DNA from: Francisella adeliensis | GTDB taxonomy: Bacteria; Pseudomonadota; Gammaproteobacteria; Francisellales; Francisellaceae | Assembly: GCF_003290445.1 (NCBI RefSeq) | Contig: NZ_CP021781.1 | Location: 682,001 to 746,000 of the forward strand | Direction: 5' to 3' | Length of the DNA: 64,000 nucleotides | Shown here: piece after piece, positions 29,447 through 39,039 of the stretch | How the letters are laid out: each line of letters begins with the position of its first letter | Position numbering within the stretch: position 1 is the stretch's first letter | Made by a program: the position numbers and the translations under genes | The notes under the pieces: model-generated | The model's input: the letters and a program-made list of their open reading frames with translations, nothing else | Told to the model about the DNA's origin: nothing | Databases searched by the model: none

Positions 29447-30772
29447 ATGATTGATTTAAACCAAAGTTATAAAGAATTATCACAAGAGTTTTATACTGAG
29501 CAAGGTGTATATAAATATCCAAATGCAGAAATAGTGATATTTAATGATGAACTTGCAAAAGAATTAGGTATAAGGTTTGATGATCATAGTACTAGAGAAA
29601 AACTTGGTTTTTTATTAGGATATTCTGCAAAACAGCCAGTAGCTCAAGCTTATGCAGGACATCAGTTTGGGCATTTCACTACTCTTGGTGATGGTAGAGC
29701 TATACTTTTAGGAGAGTGTAAAAATAGTGAAGGAGACAGTGTAGATATCCAGCTTAAAGGAGCGGGTAGAACAGCGTATTCACGCGGTGGAGATGGTAAG
29801 GCTCCATTAGGGGCGATGCTTAGAGAGTATATTGTTAGTGAGGCAATGTATAGTTTAGAAATACCAACCTCAAGAATTTTAGCTGTAATCATTACAGGTG
29901 AAAATATTCAAAGAAATACTTTAGAGCAAGGAGCTATAGCAGTAAGAGTTGCAAGCAGTCATATTCGTGTTGGGACATTTCAATATGCAGCTACACTAAG
30001 CGAAAATCACTCTCAAGAGCTTTTAGACTATACGATTAAAAGACATAATATTCCTTATGAAGATAATAAAGCTTTAGGCTTACTGGATTTTGTAATTGAT
30101 AAACAAAGTACTTTAATAACAGAGTGGGAACGCGTAGGTTTTATTCATGGGGTGATGAACACTGATAATATGACAATATCAGGTGAAACTATAGATTATG
30201 GTCCATGTGCTTTTATAAATAAGTATGATCCTCAAACAGTCTTTAGCTCTATTGATAGAAGGGGGCGTTATGCTTTTGCAAATCAGGCAAATATAGCGGG
30301 TTGGAATATCGCAAGGTTAGCAGAAAGTGTATTGCCTTTGATTAATTCTAACCAAGATAAAGCTGTAGAAATTGCTCAACAACGTTTAGACAATTACGCT
30401 GGATTATATACAAAAAAATGGCAACAAATGATGTCAAATAAATTTGGTTTTGAAAGTTTTGATGATAAAGAAGTATCTGAATATTTAACTAAAATGCAAT
30501 CACAAGAGTTAGATTATACAAATTCATTTATTGATTTAACTCATACGAAACAACCAATTTTGGAAGTGATGAAAAACTCTAACCCAACTGTTATTCCTAG
30601 AAATCATCAAGTAAATAAAGCCATAAAACTTGCTGAAGATGGCAATTATAGTTTTTTAAATGACTTTGTTGCGACTTTAAAAAAACCTTATGGAATTAAT
30701 CAAAAAACTAAATTTTATAATCAATCAGCATCACACGATGAAGATGTAGAGTTTACTTTTTGTGGTACCTAG
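29447..30772 (+). CDS. selO: Protein adenylyltransferase SelO (YdiU family)
   Basis: SelO is a kinase-fold enzyme that transfers AMP from ATP to protein Ser, Thr or Tyr and takes part in redox homeostasis. Visible motifs are AYAGHQFGHF, LGDGRAILLGE, DIQLKGAGRTAYSRGGDGKA, LREYIVSEAM and HGVMNTDNM with its metal Asp, then IDYGPCAF. The C-terminal FCGT ending is typical of complete members. Bacterial SelO with Cys in place of selenocysteine at the end is usual. Length 441 residues; E. coli 478. It is transcribed divergently from the PIN-like gene. Confidence 0.93.
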   Translation: MIDLNQSYKELSQEFYTEQGVYKYPNAEIVIFNDELAKELGIRFDDHSTREKLGFLLGYSAKQPVAQAYAGHQFGHFTTLGDGRAILLGECKNSEGDSVDIQLKGAGRTAYSRGGDGKAPLGAMLREYIVSEAMYSLEIPTSRILAVIITGENIQRNTLEQGAIAVRVASSHIRVGTFQYAATLSENHSQELLDYTIKRHNIPYEDNKALGLLDFVIDKQSTLITEWERVGFIHGVMNTDNMTISGETIDYGPCAFINKYDPQTVFSSIDRRGRYAFANQANIAGWNIARLAESVLPLINSNQDKAVEIAQQRLDNYAGLYTKKWQQMMSNKFGFESFDDKEVSEYLTKMQSQELDYTNSFIDLTHTKQPILEVMKNSNPTVIPRNHQVNKAIKLAEDGNYSFLNDFVATLKKPYGINQKTKFYNQSASHDEDVEFTFCGT

Positions 30773-30828
30773 TTTGTATTTGATAAACAAATGTTTTAAA
30801 AGCAGTAAATAAATTGTTTTAAATCTTA

Positions 30829-30834
30829 TATAAT
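30829..30834 (+). promoter_or_regulatory. -10 box that helps decide the start of the GT4 gene
   Basis: A TATAAT ends just before the first possible ATG (30837). Transcription would begin near 30841, so the internal ATG at 30864 is the likelier start. Confidence 0.35.
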
Positions 30835-30863
30835 GAATGAATAGTCTCTTAAAATATAAGATA

Positions 30864-31934
30864 ATGAGCAAAGTAGACACTAAAAAAATAGATGTAATAG
30901 CCCCTTCTTTAGGGCGTCGATTTTCTGGTATAAATGCTAGTATGATGGCAGTAATTCCAGAACAGACCAAGTTAACTGGTATAGTAGGGCTTGGGCTCAA
31001 TCTTGACTCTAATAAAGTTCCAGTAATTTCATTTAAGCAATTTTTATTTGGTTGTTGGCGAGATAAATGGCGTATTTGGCATGCGCGTAGAAATATAGAT
31101 ATGTTAACAGGTATTATTTTAAAATATGTTTTTAGATATAAGATAGTCCTAGTATTTACTTCTGTAGCACAGCGTTATCATAAGAGTTTGACTAAATTCT
31201 ACATAAATCAAATGTCAGAGATTATCTGCCCATCAAATATTTCTGCATCATATCTAGAGTATAAGCCCAATATTGTTCCTCATGGTGTTAATACTAGTAT
31301 ATTTTATCCATCAACTAGTGAAGATAAACAGTCAGAGAATATTGTAGTGCCTTGTGAAAATACAATAGGCATTTTTGGAAGAATAAGAAAGTCAAAAGGC
31401 ACAGAAGAGTTTATTGATGCTGTTATAAAAGTTTTACAACATCATGATAACTGGGGTGCTGTTGTTATAGGTGAATCTACACCAAAAGATTTAGAATTTA
31501 AAAAAATGCTCGAAGATAAAGTTTTGAAAGCAGGGTTAGAGTCAAGAATAGTATTTACAGGATTTTTGAAAGATTCTGCAGAAATTCCTAAATGGTATAG
31601 AGCTATAGATATAGTCGTTTGTGCTAGTCATAATGAAGGTTTCGGCTTACCAGCACTAGAAGCAATGGCATCTAAATGTAGTGTTATAGCAACTAAAGCT
31701 GGAGCTTGGCCTGAGTTTATTACAGATGGTGAAAATGGTTATCTTGTAGATACAAAATCATCTGAGCAGATAGCTGAGAAATTAGAAATCTTAATGAGTA
31801 ATGATAGTTTAAGAAATCAAATAGCTCAAAATGGTTATAACCTAGTTACTTCAAAATATAAAATTGAAAATGAAGCTGAAGGCATACAAGAGATTTACGA
31901 TAAACTTTTAGCTGAGAAGAATAAGGGTTGCTAG
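30864..31934 (+). CDS. GT4 family glycosyltransferase, LpcC-like
   Basis: GT-B fold retaining glycosyltransferase of about 356 residues. The C-terminal domain has the GT4 signatures IGIFGRIRKSKGTEEFIDA, VVCASHNEGFGLPALEAMA and the nucleotide-binding Glu in EGFGLPALE. The N-terminal IDVIAPSLGRRFSGI resembles the LpcC-type core mannosyltransferases, in which IAP-x-xxRRxSG recurs. Likely role: adding a mannose or similar sugar to the LPS core at the cytoplasmic face. ATG 30864 is preferred because it matches that family's N terminus and lies downstream of a TATAAT. No other LPS genes flank it. Confidence 0.82.
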   Translation: MSKVDTKKIDVIAPSLGRRFSGINASMMAVIPEQTKLTGIVGLGLNLDSNKVPVISFKQFLFGCWRDKWRIWHARRNIDMLTGIILKYVFRYKIVLVFTSVAQRYHKSLTKFYINQMSEIICPSNISASYLEYKPNIVPHGVNTSIFYPSTSEDKQSENIVVPCENTIGIFGRIRKSKGTEEFIDAVIKVLQHHDNWGAVVIGESTPKDLEFKKMLEDKVLKAGLESRIVFTGFLKDSAEIPKWYRAIDIVVCASHNEGFGLPALEAMASKCSVIATKAGAWPEFITDGENGYLVDTKSSEQIAEKLEILMSNDSLRNQIAQNGYNLVTSKYKIENEAEGIQEIYDKLLAEKNKGC

Positions 31935-31965
31935 CTGTTTCTGGTACATTAACCAAAATGTTTGC

Positions 31966-31971
31966 TAGAAT
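31966..31971 (+). promoter_or_regulatory. Candidate extended -10 of ppc
   Basis: TGCTAGAAT (extended -10 form) lies 86 bases upstream of the ppc start. No strong -35. A small AAGTTT/AAACTT inverted repeat follows at 31979-31998. Confidence 0.35.
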
Positions 31972-32056
31972 ATATTTCATAAGTTTTTTTTAAACTTTAT
32001 TATTAACTAGATCCATGAAAAGTAATAAAAGATTATCCTGACTCAGGGAGGTTTTG

Positions 32057-34594
32057 ATGTCATTCTACTCTATCCAAAATAAGCTTCTAGAGAACTATAA
32101 ATCCGAAGTTGAGCTTAAATATAAAATGCTAAATGGACTTTTTTTAAGTACTCCTTTAGATAAAGAGCATAATGCAACCTCAAGGTTAGCAACATTTTCT
32201 AATATTTGTGAGAATGAACTAGCGAAAGGTAAAGATCCAATAGAAATTATAAGAAGTCTATATCCTGATATATCCGAAGAAGAAAAACTCCAAATATTTA
32301 TAAAATTCATACGCTATATAGAAAGACAAATAGTTCTAATAGATGCTATTGAAGAAGCTGCTTATGCAAAAACTCATGATTTAAATGGTGAATATAGCAT
32401 TACTAGGCTGACAAGAAGAGTCGAAAGAAATTGTAAAGAAAATGCTCTAACAAGTGCTTTGAATGAATATAAAACGAGACTTGTCCTTACTGCTCATCCG
32501 ACTCAATTCTATGCAAAACTTGTACTACCTATCATTCATGACCTTAAAAAAGCTATCATCGATAACGATATAAATAAAATTAGAGATATTTTTCTACAAA
32601 TGGGAAAAACTAGATTTAGTAATAAAACCAAACCAACTCCTGAAGGTGAAGCTATATCTATTATATGGTACTTAAACAATATTTTTTATAATATTATCCC
32701 TAAAGTTCAGCATAAATTAACAAACAACAATACCAATATTGAAATAGGTTTTTGGCCTGGTGGAGATAGAGATGGTAACCCATTTGTTACAGCAAATGTA
32801 ACTAAGAAAGTTTCTAAACATTTAAGAAGCAATATTTTTAACTGCTACAATAAAGATCTAAAAAGACTTATTAAAAAACTTACTTTTGAAGGTGTACACG
32901 AAGAACTCACAAAAATTAGAAAAAAACTAAAAGAAAATAAATATATTAGCGCCAATGATTTTATAAATTCTCTTAAAAAAGTAAAAAATGTAGTTGATGA
33001 TAAATATGATTCTTTGTTCGTAGATAAGCTAGATAGCCTTATTTTAAAGGTTAAAATCTTTGGATTTCATTTTACAAAATTAGATATTCGTCAAAATGCT
33101 AAAATACACAATTTATTCTTTAATGAAATTTTTAAAGAAAACTATAACCTTGATTATCAAACACTCAATGATGCTGAAAAAATTAAACTTTTAACAAAAT
33201 TAAGTAAAGAAAAAAGTCTAGTTGAGCTAGATTTTAGTAGTGATCTTGCTAAAGAACTACTAGAAACGATTAATACAATACAATATGTCCAACAACAAAA
33301 TGGCTATAATGCTATTGAAAGATATATTATTAGTAATGCAGACTCTGCTGCAAGTATATTAGAAGTTCTAACAATATTTAGACTTTTCAATAAAAATATC
33401 AAAAACAATAATAAAAAAATCAAAATTGAAGTTGTTCCCTTATTTGAAACAATGGAAGATTTAACCAACTCAACTAAAATAATTGATGAACTACTTAAGA
33501 CAAAACTTTACACCGACAACCTAATTATTTGGGATAATACTCAAACGATTATGCTAGGGTTTTCTGATGGGACAAAAGATGGTGGCTATTTTATGGCTAA
33601 CTGGTCTATCCTTGAAGCCAAAAGAGAGCTTAGTAGATATTTTAATTCTAAAGGAATTAAGCCTATATTCTTTGATGGTAGAGGTGGACCTCCTTCTCGA
33701 GGCGGTGGAGATATGTTTTTATTCTATAAAGGACTATCAAATGTAGTTTCTAACCATGATGTACAGGTGACTATTCAAGGCCAAACTATATCTGCAAAAT
33801 TTGGCAATACTGATAGCGCACAATATAATCTCGAGCAGATTTTAACCTCAGGATTATACGGAAAGCTAAATCTACATAATGCTCCAAAATTAACTCCTAT
33901 AGAGGTAGAACTTATTGATGAGCTAGGTAAACTATCATTTGACACATATTCTGACCTAAAAAATCATCCAGAATTTATCGACTATCTTACAGAAATTACT
34001 CCATTAAAGTATATTAGTGAAATGAAAGTTGGTTCTCGTCCATCAAAACGTAATTCCGGAGAGAAAATCAGACTTGATGATCTTCGAGCTATTCCGTATG
34101 GTGCAGCTTGGGCACAAATGCGCCAAAGTATTTTAGCATTTCATGGTCTTGGCACTGCTATAAACACAATAGTAAACAGAAATGATGACAACTTAATAGC
34201 TTTAAAGAAAATATATGAAAATTCACTCATAATTAAGGGGATTTTTGATAATGCTCTACAAAGTATAGAACAGACTAACTTTAATATTACCAAACATATA
34301 AGTAAAGATGTTAAATATAAAGACTTTTGGCAACAGATATATAATGAATATACTCTAGCTAAGAAGTTTTTACTTACAATAACTGGTAAAAATGAGAAGT
34401 TTTTACATGCTAATCCAATAAAAGAAAGATCTATTCGGATGAGAGATAATATAACCTTGCCACTGGTTATATTACAGCAATATGCTCTTGATTGTCTAAG
34501 GCATAACTCTGAACACAAACATAAAGAACTTCTCGAAACTATTATTAAAAAATCTTTAGCTGCGAATATAAATGCTAATCAAAACTCTATATGA
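32057..34594 (+). CDS. ppc: Phosphoenolpyruvate carboxylase, atypical form
   Basis: Anaplerotic enzyme making oxaloacetate from PEP and bicarbonate. Conserved blocks are LVLTAHPTQ (H147), GFWPGGDRDGNPFVT, DGRGGPPSRGGG, VTIQGQTISAKFG and GSRPSKR. Two positions differ from E. coli: Q150 replaces the Glu of TAHPTE, and D540 occupies the place of His579 (FHGRGG). To my recollection this Gln/Asp combination characterises a separate Bacteroidetes-like clade of PEPC, so it need not mean inactivity. A GGGAGG ribosome binding site five bases before ATG 32057 fixes the start; an upstream in-frame TTG is ignored. The length is 845 residues against about 883. Confidence 0.93.
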   Translation: MSFYSIQNKLLENYKSEVELKYKMLNGLFLSTPLDKEHNATSRLATFSNICENELAKGKDPIEIIRSLYPDISEEEKLQIFIKFIRYIERQIVLIDAIEEAAYAKTHDLNGEYSITRLTRRVERNCKENALTSALNEYKTRLVLTAHPTQFYAKLVLPIIHDLKKAIIDNDINKIRDIFLQMGKTRFSNKTKPTPEGEAISIIWYLNNIFYNIIPKVQHKLTNNNTNIEIGFWPGGDRDGNPFVTANVTKKVSKHLRSNIFNCYNKDLKRLIKKLTFEGVHEELTKIRKKLKENKYISANDFINSLKKVKNVVDDKYDSLFVDKLDSLILKVKIFGFHFTKLDIRQNAKIHNLFFNEIFKENYNLDYQTLNDAEKIKLLTKLSKEKSLVELDFSSDLAKELLETINTIQYVQQQNGYNAIERYIISNADSAASILEVLTIFRLFNKNIKNNNKKIKIEVVPLFETMEDLTNSTKIIDELLKTKLYTDNLIIWDNTQTIMLGFSDGTKDGGYFMANWSILEAKRELSRYFNSKGIKPIFFDGRGGPPSRGGGDMFLFYKGLSNVVSNHDVQVTIQGQTISAKFGNTDSAQYNLEQILTSGLYGKLNLHNAPKLTPIEVELIDELGKLSFDTYSDLKNHPEFIDYLTEITPLKYISEMKVGSRPSKRNSGEKIRLDDLRAIPYGAAWAQMRQSILAFHGLGTAINTIVNRNDDNLIALKKIYENSLIIKGIFDNALQSIEQTNFNITKHISKDVKYKDFWQQIYNEYTLAKKFLLTITGKNEKFLHANPIKERSIRMRDNITLPLVILQQYALDCLRHNSEHKHKELLETIIKKSLAANINANQNSI

Positions 34595-34658
34595 CTAGAT
34601 GTAAATTTTCATAAGGTTATGGCTGTTAGTTATAGTATTTAGTAAAATATATAGAGTT

Positions 34659-34704
34659 ATTATAGTAAAACCTTAATTTCCTAAAATCAGGAAATTACTA
34701 TAAT
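34659..34704. repeat. Nested inverted repeat between convergent ppc and mfd
   Basis: Outer arms ATTATAGTAA (34659-34668) and TTACTATAAT (34695-34704) are perfect complements. They enclose inner arms AATTTCCT (34675-34682) and AGGAAATT (34689-34696) with a six-base loop. The fold would be two eight-pair helices separated by a one-sided bulge. There is no run of T, so it is not a classical terminator. Confidence 0.7.
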
Positions 34705-34738
34705 GTGTCTTTCTCAATTATGATTAAAAAACTTGTAA

Positions 34739-37700
34739 CTACTTAAGTTCTTTCAAAAAAATCTCGATAAACTCTATTCTTTGTTCAGCAGTTTTAGTTG
34801 CTTTCGTGATTTGTAAGTCGTGATCTTTAGTCAGTTTAAAATCAGTTGATTTTGATTGTATTAGCTTAATAAGTTTTTGTAAATCAACCTTTTCTGGTTC
34901 AGCAAATACAACTTTACCACTTGTTGCAAACATCTTTATTTGAGTGATACCAATTTCTAAAGCATCAAGGCGAATATGAGAGGTTTTAAGTAGATATAGC
35001 ACTTCAAGAGGGAGTTTTCCAAACCTATCGATTAGCTCTATTTTGATATTGATAAGTTCTTGATGGTTAGCTTTAGAAATTCTCTTATACACATTCAAAC
35101 GAGTATTTACATCATAAATGTAATAATCTGGAATTAATGTAGGGATATTTAGTTCAATTTCACATGTATTTGAATTTACTATCTGTTCAATATCTAACTT
35201 TTTACCAGTTTTGAGATTTTCGATTGTTTTATCTAAAAGCTCCATGTATAGATTTAGTCCAATACCATTAATATTACCACTTTGCTCTTTACCAAGTATT
35301 TCACCAGCACCACGAATTTCTAAGTCATGATTAGCTAGTGTAAATCCACCACCAAGAGATTCTGTGCTTCCAATAGCTTGTAGGCGTTTTGTTGCATCTT
35401 TAGTTATACCAAGTTCAGGGGTTAGCAAATATGCGTAAGCCTGATGATGAGAGCGACCAACTCTACCACGAATTTGATGAAGTTGAGCAAGCCCAAGGTT
35501 ATTAGCATTTTCAATAATTAGCGTATTAGCATTTGGTATATCTATACCTGTTTCAATAATGGTGGTGCAAAGTAAAATGTGATATTTATTATGCTTAAAA
35601 TCAAACATGATTTTTTGAATTTCTTTTTCACTCATTTGTCCGTGAGCGATTGCTATTCTTAGGCGAGGAAATATTTCTTGAATAATTTCTCTTTTCTTTT
35701 CTATAGTCTCGACATTATTATAAAGATAAAAAACTTGCCCACCACGAATTGTTTCACGACTAACCGCTTCTCGAATAATACCAGCATCATACTCTTTAAC
35801 AAATGTTTTTACTGATAATCTTTTTGCTGGTGCTGATGCAATAATAGATAAATCACGCAAAGCAGAGAAAGCCATACTTAAACTTCTAGGAATAGGTGTA
35901 GCAGACATAGTCAAAATATCTATCTCAGCCTTTAGTGATTTGAGTTTCTCTTTTTGAGCTACACCAAAGCGATGTTCTTCATCTATTATAAGTAATCCAA
36001 GGTTTTTAAAATCAATTTTTGATGATATAAGCTTATGTGTGCCGATAATTATATCTACAGAACCATTTTTTAGATTATCGAATAATTCATTTTGAGCTTT
36101 AGTTGTTTTTGAGCGAGTAATAACATCTATATTTACCGCAGTATTTGCAAATCTATCACGGAAGTTATTAAAATGCTGTTGAGCTAATATAGTTGTAGGG
36201 ACAAGTATAGCAACTTGTTTATTATTTTGAGTTGCTAAAAAAGCTGCACGCATGGCAATTTCAGTCTTGCCAAAACCAACATCACCGCATATAAGCCTAT
36301 CCATAGGTTTAGCAGAAATCATATCTCTAAACACTTCAGATATGGCCTTTAATTGATCAGGTGTTTCATCATAAGGAAAGTCAGCACAAAAGCGTAGATA
36401 TTCTTCTTCATCAAAAGAGTTTGTGAAGCCTTGTCGCATTTCTCGTTTGGCATAGATATCTAGTAAATTTGCTGCAGTATCGACAATTTTTTTGATGGTT
36501 TTTTCTTTTTGTTTACGCCATTTATCAGATCCAAGCCTATTTAATGCAATACTATCATCAGCAGAAGAATTATATATGCTGATCAGATTTAGTGAAGTGA
36601 TTGGTACATAAATCTTAGCGTCATTTGCATATAGAAGCAGTATAAATTCATCTTTTTTGTTATTGAGTTCGATAGTTTCAAGACCAATATACTTACCTAT
36701 CCCATGATCAATATGTACTATATACATACCTTGTTTTAGCTCAGCTAAATCTTTTAGATCAACCGTAGGGTAATGATCATGCTCACTAGCTTTTGACTTG
36801 GTGATATGCTCAGGAAAAAGGTCAGTTTCTGTTACAAATAAGATTTTGTCTTCTATAATTACACCATCTTCAAATGGTGAAACTATCATATTATAGAGAT
36901 TGTTATTATTTAATGCTTGCTCAAAACTTTTAGCAGTTTTTATATTTAAATGTAGTTTATTTAAATGTTCTAAAAGTAAATCCGCTCGACCATTTGAATC
37001 TGTTGAAAATATTATTTTTTCAAACTTTGATTTAGCAATAAGTTCTTGTAGGTTTTTAAATGGATTACTAAGTTTATAATTTGCCGAAACCTTCTCTAAA
37101 GGTTTTATTGCTAATTGTTTTGATTTTGACTTAGATTCTATGTGCCATTTTAGCGGACTAAACTTAGCTACAGACTGACTAATTTCCTGTTGTGATAAAT
37201 ACAGATTATCAAAATGTAAAATAGGACGATCAATATCAAATTTTAGATCATTGTATCTTTGTTTTACCTCATCTGAAAAAGCACTTATTGAGCTTGTAGT
37301 ATTTCCAAGTAAGTGTATTTTTGTATTATTTGGAATATAGTCAAATATACTCGCTAACTCTTTATAAAATAATGGCAGATAAAACTCTATACCACTAAAA
37401 TACTCATTATCTTCGATATATCTACAGATTGTTGAACTAAGAACTTCAGTTGAACATAGATTTTCTAATTGTTGAAAAGCTAGTTCTGTATTTTCATTAT
37501 TATAAATAAACTCATGAGAAGGCATTAAATCAATTTGTTTGACTTCATTAGCTGAGCGTTGTGTTTCTAAATTTAGCTCTTTGATGCTATCAACTTCATC
37601 ATCAAACAAGTCTATTCTGTAAGCACATTTCGCACCAATAGGAAATATATCTATAATACTCCCACGAATACTAAATTCACCTTTCTCAAAAACATTATTT

Positions 37701-38152
37701 ACTAAAGTATACCCAGCTTCTACAAGTTGAGTTTTTTGTTTTGTAATATCTAGAGTATCTTCAACCTTTAAAATAAAACTATGTTCTTTGATAAAGTTTG
37801 CAGGAGGAAGTTTTTTTAAAATTGTTGCAATACTTGTTACTAGTATCGTTTTTTTAGGGTTTTTAGTTAGTTTATAAAGTATGCGTTGGCGTTGCGATAT
37901 AATGTCTATTGAAGTCGAAAATCTATCATAAGCAAGAATCTCTAAATCTGGAAAATAGAGTATTTCAAATTTAGAGTCTTGAGCTAAAAACTGTAATTCT
38001 TTATAGACTTTATAGCTTTGTTGAGAGTCTTCTGTAATTATTAGGTTAAAGTCATTATTTGACTTTGCGTATTCATTTAAAAGTATACTAAAAGATGCAC
38101 CGTAGGCATTAGATACGATAGTATCTTTTTTGGATATTTGATTTGAAAGCAT
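34739..38152 (-). CDS. mfd: Transcription-repair coupling factor
   Basis: Mfd displaces RNA polymerase stalled at DNA lesions and recruits UvrA. At 1137 residues it is close to E. coli (1148). From the N terminus: UvrB-like module with the UvrA-binding surface, RNA polymerase-interacting domain (KQGMYIVHIDHGIGKYIGL), and RecG-like helicase with Walker A GDVGFGKTEIA, DEEH box, and motif VI QIRGRVGRS. A C-terminal TRCF domain follows. It converges with ppc, and the Bax-inhibitor-1 family gene lies 47 bases upstream on the same strand. Confidence 0.97.
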   Translation of the reverse strand: MLSNQISKKDTIVSNAYGASFSILLNEYAKSNNDFNLIITEDSQQSYKVYKELQFLAQDSKFEILYFPDLEILAYDRFSTSIDIISQRQRILYKLTKNPKKTILVTSIATILKKLPPANFIKEHSFILKVEDTLDITKQKTQLVEAGYTLVNNVFEKGEFSIRGSIIDIFPIGAKCAYRIDLFDDEVDSIKELNLETQRSANEVKQIDLMPSHEFIYNNENTELAFQQLENLCSTEVLSSTICRYIEDNEYFSGIEFYLPLFYKELASIFDYIPNNTKIHLLGNTTSSISAFSDEVKQRYNDLKFDIDRPILHFDNLYLSQQEISQSVAKFSPLKWHIESKSKSKQLAIKPLEKVSANYKLSNPFKNLQELIAKSKFEKIIFSTDSNGRADLLLEHLNKLHLNIKTAKSFEQALNNNNLYNMIVSPFEDGVIIEDKILFVTETDLFPEHITKSKASEHDHYPTVDLKDLAELKQGMYIVHIDHGIGKYIGLETIELNNKKDEFILLLYANDAKIYVPITSLNLISIYNSSADDSIALNRLGSDKWRKQKEKTIKKIVDTAANLLDIYAKREMRQGFTNSFDEEEYLRFCADFPYDETPDQLKAISEVFRDMISAKPMDRLICGDVGFGKTEIAMRAAFLATQNNKQVAILVPTTILAQQHFNNFRDRFANTAVNIDVITRSKTTKAQNELFDNLKNGSVDIIIGTHKLISSKIDFKNLGLLIIDEEHRFGVAQKEKLKSLKAEIDILTMSATPIPRSLSMAFSALRDLSIIASAPAKRLSVKTFVKEYDAGIIREAVSRETIRGGQVFYLYNNVETIEKKREIIQEIFPRLRIAIAHGQMSEKEIQKIMFDFKHNKYHILLCTTIIETGIDIPNANTLIIENANNLGLAQLHQIRGRVGRSHHQAYAYLLTPELGITKDATKRLQAIGSTESLGGGFTLANHDLEIRGAGEILGKEQSGNINGIGLNLYMELLDKTIENLKTGKKLDIEQIVNSNTCEIELNIPTLIPDYYIYDVNTRLNVYKRISKANHQELINIKIELIDRFGKLPLEVLYLLKTSHIRLDALEIGITQIKMFATSGKVVFAEPEKVDLQKLIKLIQSKSTDFKLTKDHDLQITKATKTAEQRIEFIEIFLKELK

Positions 38153-38199
38153 TTGCGAATAATTAGAAAGAAGTAGTTTAGATTAGATTCTAATATAAA

Positions 38200-38898
38200 T
38201 TAGTCTCTGTTGCCAGCAACCGCACCGAAGATTTGTAATAAAGTAATAAAGATATTAAATAGAGAAACAAATATATTAACAGTAGCTAATATGTAGTTAG
38301 TCTCTTCACCTCTAACGATAGCATTTGTTTGCCAAAGGATAAAACCACCTGAGATAAATGCAAATACTAAAGATATTACAAAACCTAACGCTGGAATTTG
38401 TAGGAATATGTTAAGTACCATCGCAACGATAGCAACAATAGCACCAACTGCACAGAAAGAACCTACACGATTAAAGTTTCTCGCTGGAGACATTGCTACT
38501 GCAGATAGCCCTAAGAAGATAAGTCCAGTAGTACCAAATGCCATCATAATAAGCTCAGCACCATTTGTGAACTGCTTGATGTACATATTTAATATAGGAC
38601 CTAACGAGTAGCCTAAAAGTCCAGTTAGAGCAAAAGTTAACACTATGCCCCAAGGAGAATTTTTAGTTGCATTAATACCGAATAGTAAACCGATATAAGC
38701 TACAATCATGATGATTGGGTTAAGCATAACGCCAGCACCATTAGATGCCTGTACAAAAGCTATATAAGCAGTGAAAGCACTAAATAGTAAAGTCATTGAA
38801 AGTAGTAAGTAAGTATTTTTAAGTACTTTATTTGCTCTTAAAGCCATTTCTGGACTTAGTGAGTCTATAACACGAGTGTTATTGTTAAATTGATTCAT
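38200..38898 (-). CDS. Bax inhibitor-1/YccA family membrane protein
   Basis: A 232-residue protein with seven hydrophobic segments and the BI-1 hallmarks: N-terminal soluble stretch ending in LRANKVLKNTYLLLSMTLL, GLSAVAMSPARNF in the middle, and a short C-terminal tail. E. coli YccA and YbhL belong here; YccA binds and modulates the FtsH protease, and other members conduct calcium or protons. The window also encodes HflK and HflC, the other FtsH modulators, far downstream. It has a strong AAGGAG ribosome binding site. A palindrome lies in its leader. Confidence 0.93.
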   Translation of the reverse strand: MNQFNNNTRVIDSLSPEMALRANKVLKNTYLLLSMTLLFSAFTAYIAFVQASNGAGVMLNPIIMIVAYIGLLFGINATKNSPWGIVLTFALTGLLGYSLGPILNMYIKQFTNGAELIMMAFGTTGLIFLGLSAVAMSPARNFNRVGSFCAVGAIVAIVAMVLNIFLQIPALGFVISLVFAFISGGFILWQTNAIVRGEETNYILATVNIFVSLFNIFITLLQIFGAVAGNRD

Positions 38899-38956
38899 TT
38901 TTTTCTCCTTTGAGGTATTTTGTTTTATTCAGCATTTAAAATCTACATAAAGATAA

Positions 38957-38980
38957 TTATGTAATACTTTAATTACATAA
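38957..38980 (-). promoter_or_regulatory. Palindrome in the leader of the Bax-inhibitor-1 family gene
   Basis: TTATGTAAT and ATTACATAA, nine perfect pairs separated by six bases, lie between the putative start of transcription and the coding region. It could be an operator for a dimeric regulator or an RNA hairpin. Confidence 0.5.
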
Positions 38981-38997
38981 AAATCTTATTAACCAGC

Positions 38998-39006
38998 ATT
39001 ATATCA
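38998..39006 (-). promoter_or_regulatory. Extended -10 of the Bax-inhibitor-1 family gene
   Basis: Minus-strand TGATATAAT matches TGnTATAAT, about 100 bases before the ATG at 38898. No good -35. Confidence 0.5.
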
Positions 39007-39039
39007 CAACTATTTATAATTGATATATGGGGTAAATAG

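Noticed and set aside
30731-31000. Minus-strand frame between selO and the GT4 gene
   Set aside because: Overlaps both real genes and shows no protein-like motif.
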